Shown here piece by piece: positions 8,037 to 17,466 of a DNA stretch of 64,000 nucleotides; position 1 is the stretch's first letter, and every line of letters begins with the position of its first letter. The notes under the pieces are model-generated. The model saw nothing but the letters and a program-made list of their open reading frames with translations, was not told the DNA's origin and searched no databases. Location: the NCBI GenBank assembly GCA_910584795.1, contig CAJUBZ010000010.1, forward strand, positions 23,553 to 87,552. Reading direction: 5' to 3'. Both the position numbers and the translations under genes were made by a program. Source of the stretch: an uncultured Eubacterium sp. GTDB taxonomy: Bacteria; Bacillota; Clostridia; Lachnospirales; Lachnospiraceae.

Positions 8037-9459
8037 TAGTTTACCGATGCCTGTTAAAGGCAGACCATTTGCTCACCAACAAAATGCATTTGATTTTGCC
8101 TGCCAATTATTTGGTCTTACACCATCAGCTATAAGAAGTAATGGTGTGGCCATATTGGCAGAGATGGGGTGTGGCAAGACTTTTATAACTATCGGCATAA
8201 TGGGAATAATGTATCAGTTCGGATTGGTAAACAGAGTTTTAATCTGTGCTCCGTTATCATTGCTTGGAGTATGGCAGGAAGAAATCGAGAAGTTTGCAGA
8301 TTACCCGGCAACTATAACTGTTCTTAAAGGCAGTAGTGCAAAGAAAAAGGGACAACTGTTGCAAATTAAAAATGAAGGACTTCAGATTGTAATTGTTAAT
8401 TATGAGAGTGCATGGAGACTTGAAAAAGAACTGCTAAAGTTTCATGCAGATATGGTCTGTGCTGATGAGGCTCACAAGATTAAAGAGGGAAGAACAGCAC
8501 AGTCGAAAGCAATGCATAAGTTTTCTGATAATGCAAAATACAGATGTCTGCTTACAGGAACACTTATTACAAATAAAGAAATAGACGTACATAGCCAATA
8601 TCGATTTGTAAATAAAGAGATCTTTGGGACAAGTTTTTATCAGTTTCGTAATCGATACTTTGATATGATGGGTTATGGAAATCATATACCGGTATTTCGG
8701 GAAAGTATGCGAGAAGATTTCTTGAGAAGATTACACTCCGTAGCATTTCGTGTTACGAAATCGGAGTGCCTGGATTTGCCGGAAATTATTGAAGAAGTGA
8801 GAAAAATAGAGCTAGAACCAAAGGCAATGAAATTATATAAAGAGCTCGAAAAAGAATCTTATGCAGAGCTTGGAGAAAGTGAAGTGTCAGCACCTAATAT
8901 TCTGACAAAACTTTTACGGTTATCACAGGTCACGGGAGGACATCTTACGGATGATGAAAAAAATACTACTCTTGTATCAAAAGCCAAGATAGATTATTTG
9001 GAAGATATTATTGATTCTTCTGTTGCTGAAGGAAAGAAAATAGTGGTTATGGCACGTTTTGTTCCGGAACTTGATGACATTGAGGCAATGCTTGTTAAAA
9101 AGAAAATAGGATATGCTGTTATTCGTGGTGGTGTAAAAGATCGTGATGAGGAGATACATAGATTTCAAAACGAAGATAACTGTATGGTGTTTGTAGGAAA
9201 TATTGCAGCGGCCGGGCTTGGTATCACACTTACGGCAGCATCCACTATGGTATTCTATTCTCTTGATTACAGTATGAGTAATTTTGAGCAGGCGAAAGCA
9301 AGAATACACAGAGTGTCACAGAAAGAAAACTGCTTGTATATTTATCTTGTAGCCAAAGGAACAGTTGATGTAAAAGTATTAAGTGCATTAAGAAATAAAG
9401 TTAATTTAGCAAAGATGTTGGTGGATGATTACAGGAATGGAAATAACCCTTTCGAATAA
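8026..9459 (+). CDS. SNF2/DEAD-family ATP-dependent helicase
   Basis: A 477-residue two-domain SF2 ATPase. Motif I is MGCGKTFITIG near residue 47, motif Ia has LICAPLSLLGVWQEE, motif II is DEAH (CADEAHKIKE), motif III is LLTGTLI, and the C-terminal RecA domain has motif V GLGITLTAAS and motif VI QAKARIHRVSQ. This is the short phage SNF2 form with no extra domains. It is the first enzyme of the replication module and probably remodels DNA or protein-DNA complexes at the origin. GGAGG precedes the ATG; the gene overlaps the small upstream gene. Confidence 0.9.
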   Translation: MDANSLPMPVKGRPFAHQQNAFDFACQLFGLTPSAIRSNGVAILAEMGCGKTFITIGIMGIMYQFGLVNRVLICAPLSLLGVWQEEIEKFADYPATITVLKGSSAKKKGQLLQIKNEGLQIVIVNYESAWRLEKELLKFHADMVCADEAHKIKEGRTAQSKAMHKFSDNAKYRCLLTGTLITNKEIDVHSQYRFVNKEIFGTSFYQFRNRYFDMMGYGNHIPVFRESMREDFLRRLHSVAFRVTKSECLDLPEIIEEVRKIELEPKAMKLYKELEKESYAELGESEVSAPNILTKLLRLSQVTGGHLTDDEKNTTLVSKAKIDYLEDIIDSSVAEGKKIVVMARFVPELDDIEAMLVKKKIGYAVIRGGVKDRDEEIHRFQNEDNCMVFVGNIAAAGLGITLTAASTMVFYSLDYSMSNFEQAKARIHRVSQKENCLYIYLVAKGTVDVKVLSALRNKVNLAKMLVDDYRNGNNPFE

Positions 9460-9496
9460 GAAGGGTAAAATTCTGTGGAAAAATCGCAAAAATTTC

Positions 9497-9558
9497 GTGA
9501 TATACTACGCATATCACATTAGTACTATCTTTACAAGATAGTACTAAATAAAACATTG
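9497..9558 (+). repeat. family A two-hairpin element, copy 1
   Basis: GTGATAT-N7-ATATCAC at 9497-9517 is followed by AGTACTATCTT-TAC-AAGATAGTACT at 9521-9545, then AATAAAACATTG ending at 9558. Copies at 29343, 46528 and 47355 share the first palindrome and its TACTACGC loop, and conserve the second stem by compensatory change. It lies between the helicase gene and a secreted-protein gene. It contains a -10-like TATACT. It may be a promoter-operator, an RNA leader, or a recombination site. Confidence 0.7.
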
Positions 9559-9610
9559 TCTAAAAAGAACTAATAACGGTGTGTTGAAAGCTATGTCGGA
9601 GGTAGAATTA

Positions 9611-11026
9611 ATGAAAGAACGATTAAGGTGTAAGCAAGTAATTGGAGTAGTCCTTATAGCAATCTTATTGATACTGACTATTCCCCTAATTAGCGGAAAA
9701 GCAATTGTAGAAGCAAGTGAATTACGAAATCCTAAAACTGATGATAACGGTATTGTTACATGGGATTGTGTTTGGTTTGGAAATTATCCACAATCAGAAA
9801 TAGCAAAGCCTACTGCGGAAATTACAGAGGCTGTATATGATGTGAATGGAGAGACTGTTATTCATGGAGTCAGATATAAAAGGATAAAAAGTAGCGATGC
9901 AATATATGCAACCAGTGGTATTTTTTATTGGAATGGAGAGGTATATTACGATGGTTGCTATGATTGGTCGACGGGTGGAGATTCAAACGGATATCATTAT
10001 TTTAAGTATGAACCAATAAAATGGAGAATTCTTTCAGTAAATGGAAATGATGCATTTTTACTTGCTGATTTGGGATTAAATGATATTAAATATAATGACA
10101 CTTGTTCTGCTTGCAGCTGGGAAACATCTTCGCTCAGGAGTTATCTAAATAATACATTTTTAAACAGTGCCTTTACGGCAAGTGAAAAAAATGCAATATA
10201 TAATACGAATGTAATAAATGAAGATAATTTTTTCTATGGGACTATTGGAGGAAATGATACAATCGACAAAGTATATTTACTCTCATATGCTGAAATTACA
10301 GATGCCAAATATGGTTTTCCAGCCGACAAAGCAGAAAAAGATAGGGCAAGAAGATTATTGTCAAGTGATTATGCTCATGCAATGGGTGCTGAAAATAGTA
10401 CTAATAGCAATTGTTTTGGTATGGCGCATTGGTTGTTGCGTTCACCGGGATTTGATAGATTTAATGCTATGGGAGTAGATAATGACGGGAGTATTTATTA
10501 TGGTGGTGCTATTGTAGACCATGAATTTGCAGCTGTACGACCTGCTTTGCATTTAAATATTTCATCTACAAATGTTTATAGTTATGCTGGAACTATTAGT
10601 AGTGACGGAAGCATAAATGAGCAAAAAAAAGTTATTAATAATGAAATACAGACGGAAAATAAGTCGGTTACAAAGTATACAACACCTATAATTTCAAAGC
10701 CAAATATCAAGTTGAAAAACGTAAAGGGTAAGAAAGTCAAGTTGACTTTATCAAAGCCTAAGTATTCATATAGCGGAAAGATTTCAACAAAAACAAAATA
10801 TGAAATTATGTATGCTCAAAACAAAAATTTTACTAAAGGGAAAAAAGTCAAGAGATATCATGGCACTTTAAAAACATCAAGTAAGACTATAACGAAATTT
10901 AAGAAAAAGAAAATATATTATTTTAAATACAGAGTTTCTATAAAATATTGGGACACAAAGTATAATAGTTGGAAATATAAGTATAGTAGTTGGAGTAATA
11001 TAAAGAAAATTAAAATTAAAAAGTAA
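9611..11026 (+). CDS. secreted DUF6273-type protein with lysine-rich C-terminal domain (cargo)
   Basis: ATG 9611 lies 8 bases after GGAGG. Residues about 10-36 are a signal peptide or anchor. A DUF6273-type segment follows (WRILSVNGNDAFLLADLGL, then LRSYLNNTFLNSAFTASE, then WLLRSPGFD). This family is known from surface proteins of gut Firmicutes and is also found in their prophages. The last 110 residues are a basic fibronectin-III-like module (YYFKYRVSIKY...SSWSNIKKIKIKK). It sits alone between replication genes, with its own upstream element and its own terminator, so it is a cargo gene rather than a replication protein. It probably alters the lysogen surface. Confidence 0.75.
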   Translation: MKERLRCKQVIGVVLIAILLILTIPLISGKAIVEASELRNPKTDDNGIVTWDCVWFGNYPQSEIAKPTAEITEAVYDVNGETVIHGVRYKRIKSSDAIYATSGIFYWNGEVYYDGCYDWSTGGDSNGYHYFKYEPIKWRILSVNGNDAFLLADLGLNDIKYNDTCSACSWETSSLRSYLNNTFLNSAFTASEKNAIYNTNVINEDNFFYGTIGGNDTIDKVYLLSYAEITDAKYGFPADKAEKDRARRLLSSDYAHAMGAENSTNSNCFGMAHWLLRSPGFDRFNAMGVDNDGSIYYGGAIVDHEFAAVRPALHLNISSTNVYSYAGTISSDGSINEQKKVINNEIQTENKSVTKYTTPIISKPNIKLKNVKGKKVKLTLSKPKYSYSGKISTKTKYEIMYAQNKNFTKGKKVKRYHGTLKTSSKTITKFKKKKIYYFKYRVSIKYWDTKYNSWKYKYSSWSNIKKIKIKK

Positions 11027-11037
11027 ATAATTTTTAC

Positions 11038-11080
11038 AATAAGACTTATGAGATTAACAAACTCGTAGGTCTTATTTTTT
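11038..11080 (+). terminator. intrinsic terminator after the secreted cargo gene
   Basis: AATAAGACTTATGAG pairs with CTCGTAGGTCTTATT, followed by a T run. It isolates the cargo unit; transcription of the replication genes appears to restart at the two motifs just downstream. Confidence 0.8.
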
Positions 11081-11093
11081 GCCCATTTTTATG

Positions 11094-11167
11094 GGGTTGT
11101 CCTTTTTCCGATATATGTAGGAAAAATCAATCCGGTACATAAGGGTTGTCTTTTTTCCTAATGATAG
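11094..11167 (+). promoter_or_regulatory. family C repeated promoter-like elements, copies 2 and 3 in tandem
   Basis: GGGTTGTC occurs at 11094-11101 and again at 11143-11150, 49 bp apart, each followed 12 bases later by a TATGT or GATAG variant of the TATAG box. Both precede the polymerase operon. The tandem spacing is close to five helical turns. Confidence 0.5.
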
Positions 11168-11185
11168 AGGAAGGAGGAAAGATTC

Positions 11186-11596
11186 ATGGATAACAGAGAA
11201 ATTTTGTTGTTAGCAGATCAACTGCAGGCAACTAAAGAAGCAAAGGCAGAAGTAGACAAACGCAGTAAAGAACTCGGAGCCAAAATTGAAGAGATTGATC
11301 GTGCATTATCTGATGCGATGGCAGAGGTTGAACTTGATAACTTTACCCATAGTGGACATACATTCTACTTAAAAAGCAGACTGTTTGCATCTCCGGCATC
11401 GGGAAAGAAAGATGCACTCATGGAGGCTCTAAAAGAGAATGGATTTGGTTCGCTTGTAGTGGAAACGGTAAACAGCAACACCTTATCAAGTTTTATCAAA
11501 GAGCAAATGGCAGAGAACGATGATGAGATACCGGAGTGGCTTAAGGAAAATGTTAATACATTTGAAAAGGTATCAATCGGAATAAGAAAGAAATAG
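11186..11596 (+). CDS. hypothetical phage protein with N-terminal coiled coil
   Basis: A 136-residue protein with strong AAGGAGG. Residues 1-45 are a predicted coiled coil (LLLADQLQATKEAKAEVDKR and on). The rest contains a HTFYLKSRLFASPASGKKDA segment. The family is not named with confidence; such proteins commonly precede the next gene and a family A DNA polymerase in Firmicutes phages, suggesting an accessory replication role. Confidence 0.6.
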   Translation: MDNREILLLADQLQATKEAKAEVDKRSKELGAKIEEIDRALSDAMAEVELDNFTHSGHTFYLKSRLFASPASGKKDALMEALKENGFGSLVVETVNSNTLSSFIKEQMAENDDEIPEWLKENVNTFEKVSIGIRKK

Positions 11597-11608
11597 GAGG
11601 ATTAAAAG

Positions 11609-12367
11609 ATGTCAGATAACATTGAAAAGAAAGAAGAAATTATTGAGACAGGAGGATATGCTGAACTTGTAAACATGGAAGAGATAAACACGGTATTGGC
11701 AGAGGATTGTGACGGATTGGAGTTTGCACTTGATAAAATTAAAATCCCTGCAGGTGGTGGAACGGCATTTGAAGTACCGGCTGATGAGGAAGGAGAGACG
11801 GATATGGTAAAAGAAATCGTGGGAGTTATTCTTTATAATCATGCTGTTAATTCTTATTACACAGAAAAGTATTCAGGAGGTTCAAATCCACCGGATTGTG
11901 GTTCATTTGACGGAAAGGTAGGATATGGAACACCGGGAGGAGAGTGCAAAGACTGTCCTTATAATAAGTTTGGTTCGGGAGATGGAAAGAGTAAGGCTTG
12001 TAAGAACCGAAGAATGTTATACATATTGCAGGAAAATGAAATATTTCCGGTAGTGTTATCGCTTCCGCCGGGATCAGTCGGATCTTACAGTAACTATGTG
12101 AAGCGCCTTATCTCAAAAGGACTTCGCCCAAGTGCTGTTGTAACAAAGATAACGCTAAAAAAATCAACAAGTGGAGAAGGTATTAATTTCTCACAGGCTG
12201 TATTCAAGAAGGACAGAATTCTTACGGTAAGTGAAAAAGAAGTCCTGGCACCAATAATCAATCAGATGAAAGAACTGGCAGCAAATCTCACACCTGCAGC
12301 ATTAATTGAGGATGACAATGTGTTCGTAGACCAGGAAACAGGTGAGGTAATAGAACCACTTAAATAA
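11609..12367 (+). CDS. hypothetical phage protein, probable single-strand DNA-associated factor
   Basis: A 252-residue acidic protein. The middle has a cysteine cluster (PPDCGSFDGK, then ECKDCPYNKFG, then KACKNRR) that may bind zinc, followed by a beta-rich region (EIFPVVLSLPPGSVGSYSNY). The C-terminus is acidic, as in single-strand DNA-binding proteins that recruit partners by their tails. It lies directly upstream of the DNA polymerase gene, with GGAGG and a 12-base gap from the previous gene. Function is inferred from position and shape only. Confidence 0.55.
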   Translation: MSDNIEKKEEIIETGGYAELVNMEEINTVLAEDCDGLEFALDKIKIPAGGGTAFEVPADEEGETDMVKEIVGVILYNHAVNSYYTEKYSGGSNPPDCGSFDGKVGYGTPGGECKDCPYNKFGSGDGKSKACKNRRMLYILQENEIFPVVLSLPPGSVGSYSNYVKRLISKGLRPSAVVTKITLKKSTSGEGINFSQAVFKKDRILTVSEKEVLAPIINQMKELAANLTPAALIEDDNVFVDQETGEVIEPLK

Positions 12368-12388
12368 CAAAATTACATTTTTAGCATG

Positions 12389-12416
12389 CCGGGAGGAGAG
12401 ATTCTCCCGGTTTTTT
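12389..12416 (+). terminator. intrinsic terminator (or attenuator) before the polymerase gene
   Basis: CCGGGAG pairs with CTCCCGG around an 8-base loop (GAGAGATT), followed by TTTTTT. It lies 12 bases before the polymerase ATG, so polymerase expression must need readthrough, antitermination or an unseen start. Confidence 0.75.
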
Positions 12417-12428
12417 AGGAGGAGCGAA

Positions 12429-14360
12429 ATGAGAACAGAAACAGATTATAAGTGTGTAACAACACTGAATGAAATAAAGAAATATATCGGTGATTCAAAA
12501 GTTGTGGCATTTGACTTTGAGGCAGCACCGGATGAAAAATACCGTGATGAAAAACGGGCAGCACTTGATGTCCATAAGAGCCATATTGTAGGGTGCAGTT
12601 TTTCCGTAAAAGAAAGGACGGGGATATATGTACCGATAGCACATCTTACAGGGGAAAATATGAATAAAGAAATTTTTTTTGATTTTCTTGAGTCTTTTTT
12701 GATGGATAAGGCTGTTACAAAAATTGCCCATAACATTTCGTATGAATCGGCACAGGCTTATCATAACGGAATCATTATACAGATGCCTGTGTATGACACG
12801 ATATGTGCATCACAGATGACACTTAAGAATAATTATGAGTTTCGGAAACTGTCCGATTCAGGATTAAAGAAACTGGCGGATGAATTATGCCATGAACCTT
12901 TGCCTTCATTTTCTGATGTGACAAATGGGAAGCACTTTGATGAACTTAACGGACATGATTTAGAGACCGTCAGATATGGGTGTGCTGACTCGGACTTTGC
13001 TTTGCGGTTATATATGCTGTTTAATGACTGGTTTGACAAATTTATGCCAAAGCACAGATGGATTGTGGAAAATCTGGAATCGCCTACTGCAGTATATATC
13101 GGAATAATGAAACATAACGGTGTGCCTATGGATTTAAAGCTCATGGAGCAGAGAAAAGCAGAAGCTGAAAAAGAGATGGAGCGTTTAAGGAAAGAAATAG
13201 CATTTGTTATTGGCGATATAAAGATTGGTGCAAACTGCAGCACCAAAGCATTTAAGGATTATCTGTATAAAACATTGAAACTGCCCGTACTTAAAACAAC
13301 AGCATCAAATAAAGAGGCAGCAGATGATATGACAATGACTATGTTAAAGGAGTGGTGTGACACAAACAGACCGGAACTTTCCAATCTGTTTGTTTTGGTT
13401 CAGGAATACAGAAAGTGGGGAAAAATAAAATCGACATATATTGACGGATATTTTAAATATATCAATTTAAAAACACACAGAATACATCCGGAGATGTTTG
13501 CCCTGTCAACAGATACCGGAAGGTTTAACTGTACAAAGCCAAACTGTCAGAACATGCCAAGAAAAACGAACGATCCCATCGGTATCAGAAACTTTGTAAA
13601 AGCACCAAAGGGTAAGATAATCCTGTCATGTGATTTTTCGCAGATTGAACTTCGTGTCGGGGCATTTTACTGTCGGGATGAATTTATGCTTGATACATAC
13701 AGAAACGGTGGAGATATTCATGCTGCAACAACATCAGTCATATTCGATATTCCATATAGTGAAGCAAAGGATAAAAATGCACTGAATTATAAAGAGCGAA
13801 GAACAATTGCAAAGAATGTAAACTTTGGAACATTTTATGGATTGTTTCCAAGAGGTCTGCAGAAAACTTTGAAATTTAAGGCAGGAGTTGAAAAGACATA
13901 TGAGGAATGCGAAGAAATTATTGCAAACTTAAAAGCAGGATATCCGGCACTTGTTACCTGGCAGGAAGAAACAAAAGCCGATGCCTATAGAAAAGTATAT
14001 TCACAAACCATGACTGGAAGAAGAAGGTATCTGCGGGGGATAAGAAGCAATGACTGGGGAAAGAGAACCTTTGCAGAGAGGTGCTCCATGAATACTCCGA
14101 TACAGGGAACAGCAGCTGATATTTTAAAACTTGCAATGGCAAAGATTTTACAGGGGTTGTCTGATTTTCCGTATATAGAACCGATACTGCAGATCCATGA
14201 TGAATTAACATTTATTATTCCGGAGGACAAGCTGAAAGAATCATATGCATTTATCAAAGGATGCATGGAAGAACAGCCTTTTCCTTCATTTGATTTACCG
14301 TTAATAGTTGAAGGCTCTGCAGGAGAGACGTTTGGAAATATGAAAGAATTGGAGGAGTAA
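12429..14360 (+). CDS. phage family A DNA polymerase with 3'-5' exonuclease domain
   Basis: Replicative polymerase of 643 residues. The exonuclease domain starts with VAFDFEAAPD (about 25-34; D and E are the metal ligands) and has HNISYE as the second motif. Polymerase motif A is LSCDFSQIELR near 400, motif B is RRTIAKNVNFGTFYG near 458-472, and motif C is QIHDELTF near 586-593. There is no 5'-nuclease domain, as usual for phage versions. The terminator just upstream means expression depends on readthrough. It is followed by a nucleotide-hydrolase-like gene and the primase-helicase. Confidence 0.95.
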   Translation: MRTETDYKCVTTLNEIKKYIGDSKVVAFDFEAAPDEKYRDEKRAALDVHKSHIVGCSFSVKERTGIYVPIAHLTGENMNKEIFFDFLESFLMDKAVTKIAHNISYESAQAYHNGIIIQMPVYDTICASQMTLKNNYEFRKLSDSGLKKLADELCHEPLPSFSDVTNGKHFDELNGHDLETVRYGCADSDFALRLYMLFNDWFDKFMPKHRWIVENLESPTAVYIGIMKHNGVPMDLKLMEQRKAEAEKEMERLRKEIAFVIGDIKIGANCSTKAFKDYLYKTLKLPVLKTTASNKEAADDMTMTMLKEWCDTNRPELSNLFVLVQEYRKWGKIKSTYIDGYFKYINLKTHRIHPEMFALSTDTGRFNCTKPNCQNMPRKTNDPIGIRNFVKAPKGKIILSCDFSQIELRVGAFYCRDEFMLDTYRNGGDIHAATTSVIFDIPYSEAKDKNALNYKERRTIAKNVNFGTFYGLFPRGLQKTLKFKAGVEKTYEECEEIIANLKAGYPALVTWQEETKADAYRKVYSQTMTGRRRYLRGIRSNDWGKRTFAERCSMNTPIQGTAADILKLAMAKILQGLSDFPYIEPILQIHDELTFIIPEDKLKESYAFIKGCMEEQPFPSFDLPLIVEGSAGETFGNMKELEE

Positions 14361-14363
14361 CTT

Positions 14364-14810
14364 ATGTATAGAAACAGCGAAGGTTATAAGGATCCTACGG
14401 CAGGTATGGCTTTAGGAAGAATGATGCGTGATTACAGAAGGGAACAAAAAGAAATATGGAGAAGGCAGTATGAGATGAAACACCAAAGGAAGGTGTATGT
14501 TGTATCAAGATATGCAGGAGATATAGAAAAAAATACAGAGGATGCTATAAGAGCCTGCAGATTTTTAATTAAGAGACATAAGCAGCCGGTAGCAAGTCAT
14601 TTATTGTATCCGGCTATTTTAGGACTTGATGATACGGACAAGGATTCAAGGGAACTGGGCTTAATGTATGGTTTATCCCTGCTTGCAGTATGCGATGAAG
14701 TTTACTGCTTTGTTACGAAGGATGGAATGTCAGAGGGAATGGATGCGGAGATAAGAGAGGCAAAGAAACTTGGAAAAGCAATTTATTATGTCAGGATGGA
14801 GGATATCTAA
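14364..14810 (+). CDS. nucleoside 2-deoxyribosyltransferase-like protein (DUF4406/DUF7768 type)
   Basis: A 148-residue protein with the Rossmann-like fold of this group: VYVVSRYAGD near residue 42, a central SHLLYPAILG segment and SLLAVCDEVYCFVTKDGMSEGM, then EIREAKKLGKAIYYV. Members cleave or transfer deoxyribose from nucleosides or nucleotides; phage copies may adjust nucleotide pools or remove signals. The gene follows the polymerase by 3 bases and ends one base before the primase start. Confidence 0.65.
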   Translation: MYRNSEGYKDPTAGMALGRMMRDYRREQKEIWRRQYEMKHQRKVYVVSRYAGDIEKNTEDAIRACRFLIKRHKQPVASHLLYPAILGLDDTDKDSRELGLMYGLSLLAVCDEVYCFVTKDGMSEGMDAEIREAKKLGKAIYYVRMEDI

Positions 14811-14811
14811 A

Positions 14812-17298
14812 ATGAAAGTATCAGCTAAAGATGTAATAAGCAGTTTATTTAATCCGGATGAGGAAGTATGTATTCGTGTGTTTGCTGACAAAAAAGGAGA
14901 TGCATTTACGGGATGTAAGTTAAATGTTGAGGCTGGAAAGTTTGCGACAATGGAAGAAGTGCTAAAAAAACACAATGAACAAAACAGAGGTATTTTTTAT
15001 GTAGTAAATTACGGAGGACAGGATGACAGCTCCATTACAAGAATTAATGCACAGTTTGTTGAATGTGATAGCTTATCCATTGAAGAGCAGCGGGCACAGA
15101 TTGATGCATTCCCGCTTGCCCCATCACTTATCATAAAGACAAGAAAGTCATTACATACCTACTGGTTTATAAAAGACGGTGACATTAATAAATTTAGAAC
15201 CGTGCAAAAGCAGCTTATACAGCATTTCAGGGGAGATCCGATGTGCGTAAATGAGAGCAGAGTATTAAGGCTTCCCGGATTTAATCACTGCAAGGAAGAA
15301 CCCATAGAGGTTACATGTATATCATTTCACCCAGAGCGAAAGTATACACAGGATGAGCTGCTTGAGTGCCTGCCAAAGCCCCTGGAAGAGCAGGTATCTG
15401 AAACAAAGAAAGGTTCTGAAATAGGACTAAATATGGTGCTGCATGAGTGTGATTTTATTAAGCACTGCAGGGATAATGCAAAGACACTTTCGGAGCATGA
15501 CTGGTATGCAATGATTACAAATCTTTCGGTATTTGATAGTGGAGTCGAAATGATTCATGAACTGTCAAAAGAATATCCGAACTATGATTATCAGGAAACA
15601 CAGAAAAAAATAAATCATTTCCTGGATTCGCAGACAAGACCTATTACATGTAAAAAGATTAAAGAGTGTGGTTTTGAGTGTCCTAAAATAAAATCAGGAA
15701 AGTGTGAATGCAAGTCTCCGGCAGCATTGTGCTACAGACCGATGAGTGAAGAAGGTCTGACAGATATGATTAAGAGTCTGCCGATTGCAAATGAGGCTGT
15801 AGCGGATATGGAAACTGCAAGAAAATTTATAAGGGAATATTTATATAACCAAGACCTGGGAACTGCGGTTTTTTTATTAAATTATTATCTGAAAGAACAT
15901 TTTAAATTCAAAATTAGTGAAGTAAAAATGCTGGAGCCCTACTACAAGTCAAAAGCGAAAGAATATAAAGACGGATTGTCTGTAAGAAAGGCAAAATTGT
16001 CGGACGAAGTTCCCAAATGGTACGAACCAACAAAGACGGGACTTAAATTTATGCCGGGAATTATGGCTGATGAAATGGCAAAAAGTGAGCAGGTCATTTT
16101 TGCTACGGAACAGCACTATGCGTATTCCGGTGGTGTATATAAAGATCTGCCCGAAATGGAAGCACAGCATATGTGTCAAATGAAAATGCTGCCTCGTGAA
16201 ACAAAGATGTATCAGATAATTGATGCGGAAAAACAGTGGCGCATGAAGATTAGAAAAGACGTAAAGGATTTGAATGCCAACCCATATATCATCAATTTAA
16301 GAAATGGTCTGTATAACGTTTTAGAGGATACACTTACGGAACATACACCTAAATATCTGTCAACAATGCAGTTATCAGTAAAGTATGACAAAGATGCAGA
16401 CTGTCCTATGTTTAAACAATTTTTAAAGGACAGCATGAATGGTGATATGGAGCAGGTGGCACTGATTCAGGAGATGCTTGGATATTTTCTTATTCCGTCA
16501 AACGCTGCACAGAAATGTTTTGTAATTGTTGGTGTGGCAGGTGCTGGAAAATCGGTACTTCTTCGTGTGATAAATGAACTGCTTCTTGGACGTGAAAATG
16601 TAAGCAATGTTTCATGGCAGGCATTAAATGAGAGATTTAAGACAGCAGAACTTTTTGGAAAACTGGCTAATATATTTGCAGACCTTCCGACAAAGAACAT
16701 TGATGATAACGGTATCTTTAAGGCGCTTGTAGGAGAGGATTATCTTACGGTTGAAAAGAAAAACAAGCATCCTTTCAGTTTTCAGTCCACAGCAAGACTT
16801 CTGTTTTCATGCAACAGCATACCAAAAAACTATGGTGACAGAAGTGAGGGCTTTTATCGAAGGCTTATCATAATCAGATTCAGCAAAACCGTGCCAAAGG
16901 ATAAAAGAGATCCGTATCTTGTGGACAGGTTTAGTGGGGAGATTGATGGTATTTTTCAGTTTGCACTTGAAGGTTTAAAGAGACTTATGGGAAATGACTA
17001 CAGATTTTCTGAAACAGCAGTCAATGAAGCAGAGTTACAACAGTATCGTGAGGATAGTGATTCTATTTTATCATTTGCGAAAGAATGTTGCGAAATTGAT
17101 GAAAATGCAGTAGCGGGTTCTACAGAACTGTTTAATGCTTATAAGGCATACTGCGAGGAGTGTGGATTAAAGCCTTGTGCCCATAGGACTTTTGTAAGCG
17201 GATTAACCACGTATTATACCAATGTAGAGAAAGGAAAAGATACAACGGGAAAAAGACGTGTGCTTAAGGGCATCAGATTACAGGAACTGTTGGCATAG
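14812..17298 (+). CDS. primase-helicase (phage/plasmid primase, P4/D5 family)
   Basis: An 828-residue fusion. The N-terminal part (about 50-200) resembles the RepB-type primase-polymerase (FVECDSLS, then PSLIIKTRKSLHTYWFIKDG, then RVLRLPGFNHCK). A cysteine-containing middle (CPKIKSGKCECKSPAALCYR) and the D5_N region follow. The SF3 helicase has Walker A GVAGAGKS at about 574-581, LANIFADLP as Walker B and LLFSCNSIPKN as motif C. ATG 14812 follows GGAGGA; an earlier in-frame ATG at 14770 lies inside the upstream gene with no site. Together with the family A polymerase it forms a self-sufficient replisome core. Confidence 0.9.
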   Translation: MKVSAKDVISSLFNPDEEVCIRVFADKKGDAFTGCKLNVEAGKFATMEEVLKKHNEQNRGIFYVVNYGGQDDSSITRINAQFVECDSLSIEEQRAQIDAFPLAPSLIIKTRKSLHTYWFIKDGDINKFRTVQKQLIQHFRGDPMCVNESRVLRLPGFNHCKEEPIEVTCISFHPERKYTQDELLECLPKPLEEQVSETKKGSEIGLNMVLHECDFIKHCRDNAKTLSEHDWYAMITNLSVFDSGVEMIHELSKEYPNYDYQETQKKINHFLDSQTRPITCKKIKECGFECPKIKSGKCECKSPAALCYRPMSEEGLTDMIKSLPIANEAVADMETARKFIREYLYNQDLGTAVFLLNYYLKEHFKFKISEVKMLEPYYKSKAKEYKDGLSVRKAKLSDEVPKWYEPTKTGLKFMPGIMADEMAKSEQVIFATEQHYAYSGGVYKDLPEMEAQHMCQMKMLPRETKMYQIIDAEKQWRMKIRKDVKDLNANPYIINLRNGLYNVLEDTLTEHTPKYLSTMQLSVKYDKDADCPMFKQFLKDSMNGDMEQVALIQEMLGYFLIPSNAAQKCFVIVGVAGAGKSVLLRVINELLLGRENVSNVSWQALNERFKTAELFGKLANIFADLPTKNIDDNGIFKALVGEDYLTVEKKNKHPFSFQSTARLLFSCNSIPKNYGDRSEGFYRRLIIIRFSKTVPKDKRDPYLVDRFSGEIDGIFQFALEGLKRLMGNDYRFSETAVNEAELQQYREDSDSILSFAKECCEIDENAVAGSTELFNAYKAYCEECGLKPCAHRTFVSGLTTYYTNVEKGKDTTGKRRVLKGIRLQELLA

Positions 17299-17466
17299 AC
17301 ACCATGACACAAAGAACACCAAAAATCCTATCTCTTTTTATATTATCTTTATTTTTTCTTATTTTTAATACTATTTTATAAATTTATTTTTTAAAAAATA
17401 GAAATTGATATGTCTATATGTCAAAAGTGTAAAGGAAGATAGGAAATAACAGCGGAGGTAACAGCA
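17299..17466. other. AT-rich gap, possible phage replication origin
   Basis: Bases about 17,330-17,405 are almost pure A/T, with long T and A runs, directly after the primase-helicase gene. Low melting energy beside replication genes fits an origin. I see no clear iterons or terminator, so this is only a suggestion. Confidence 0.3.
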
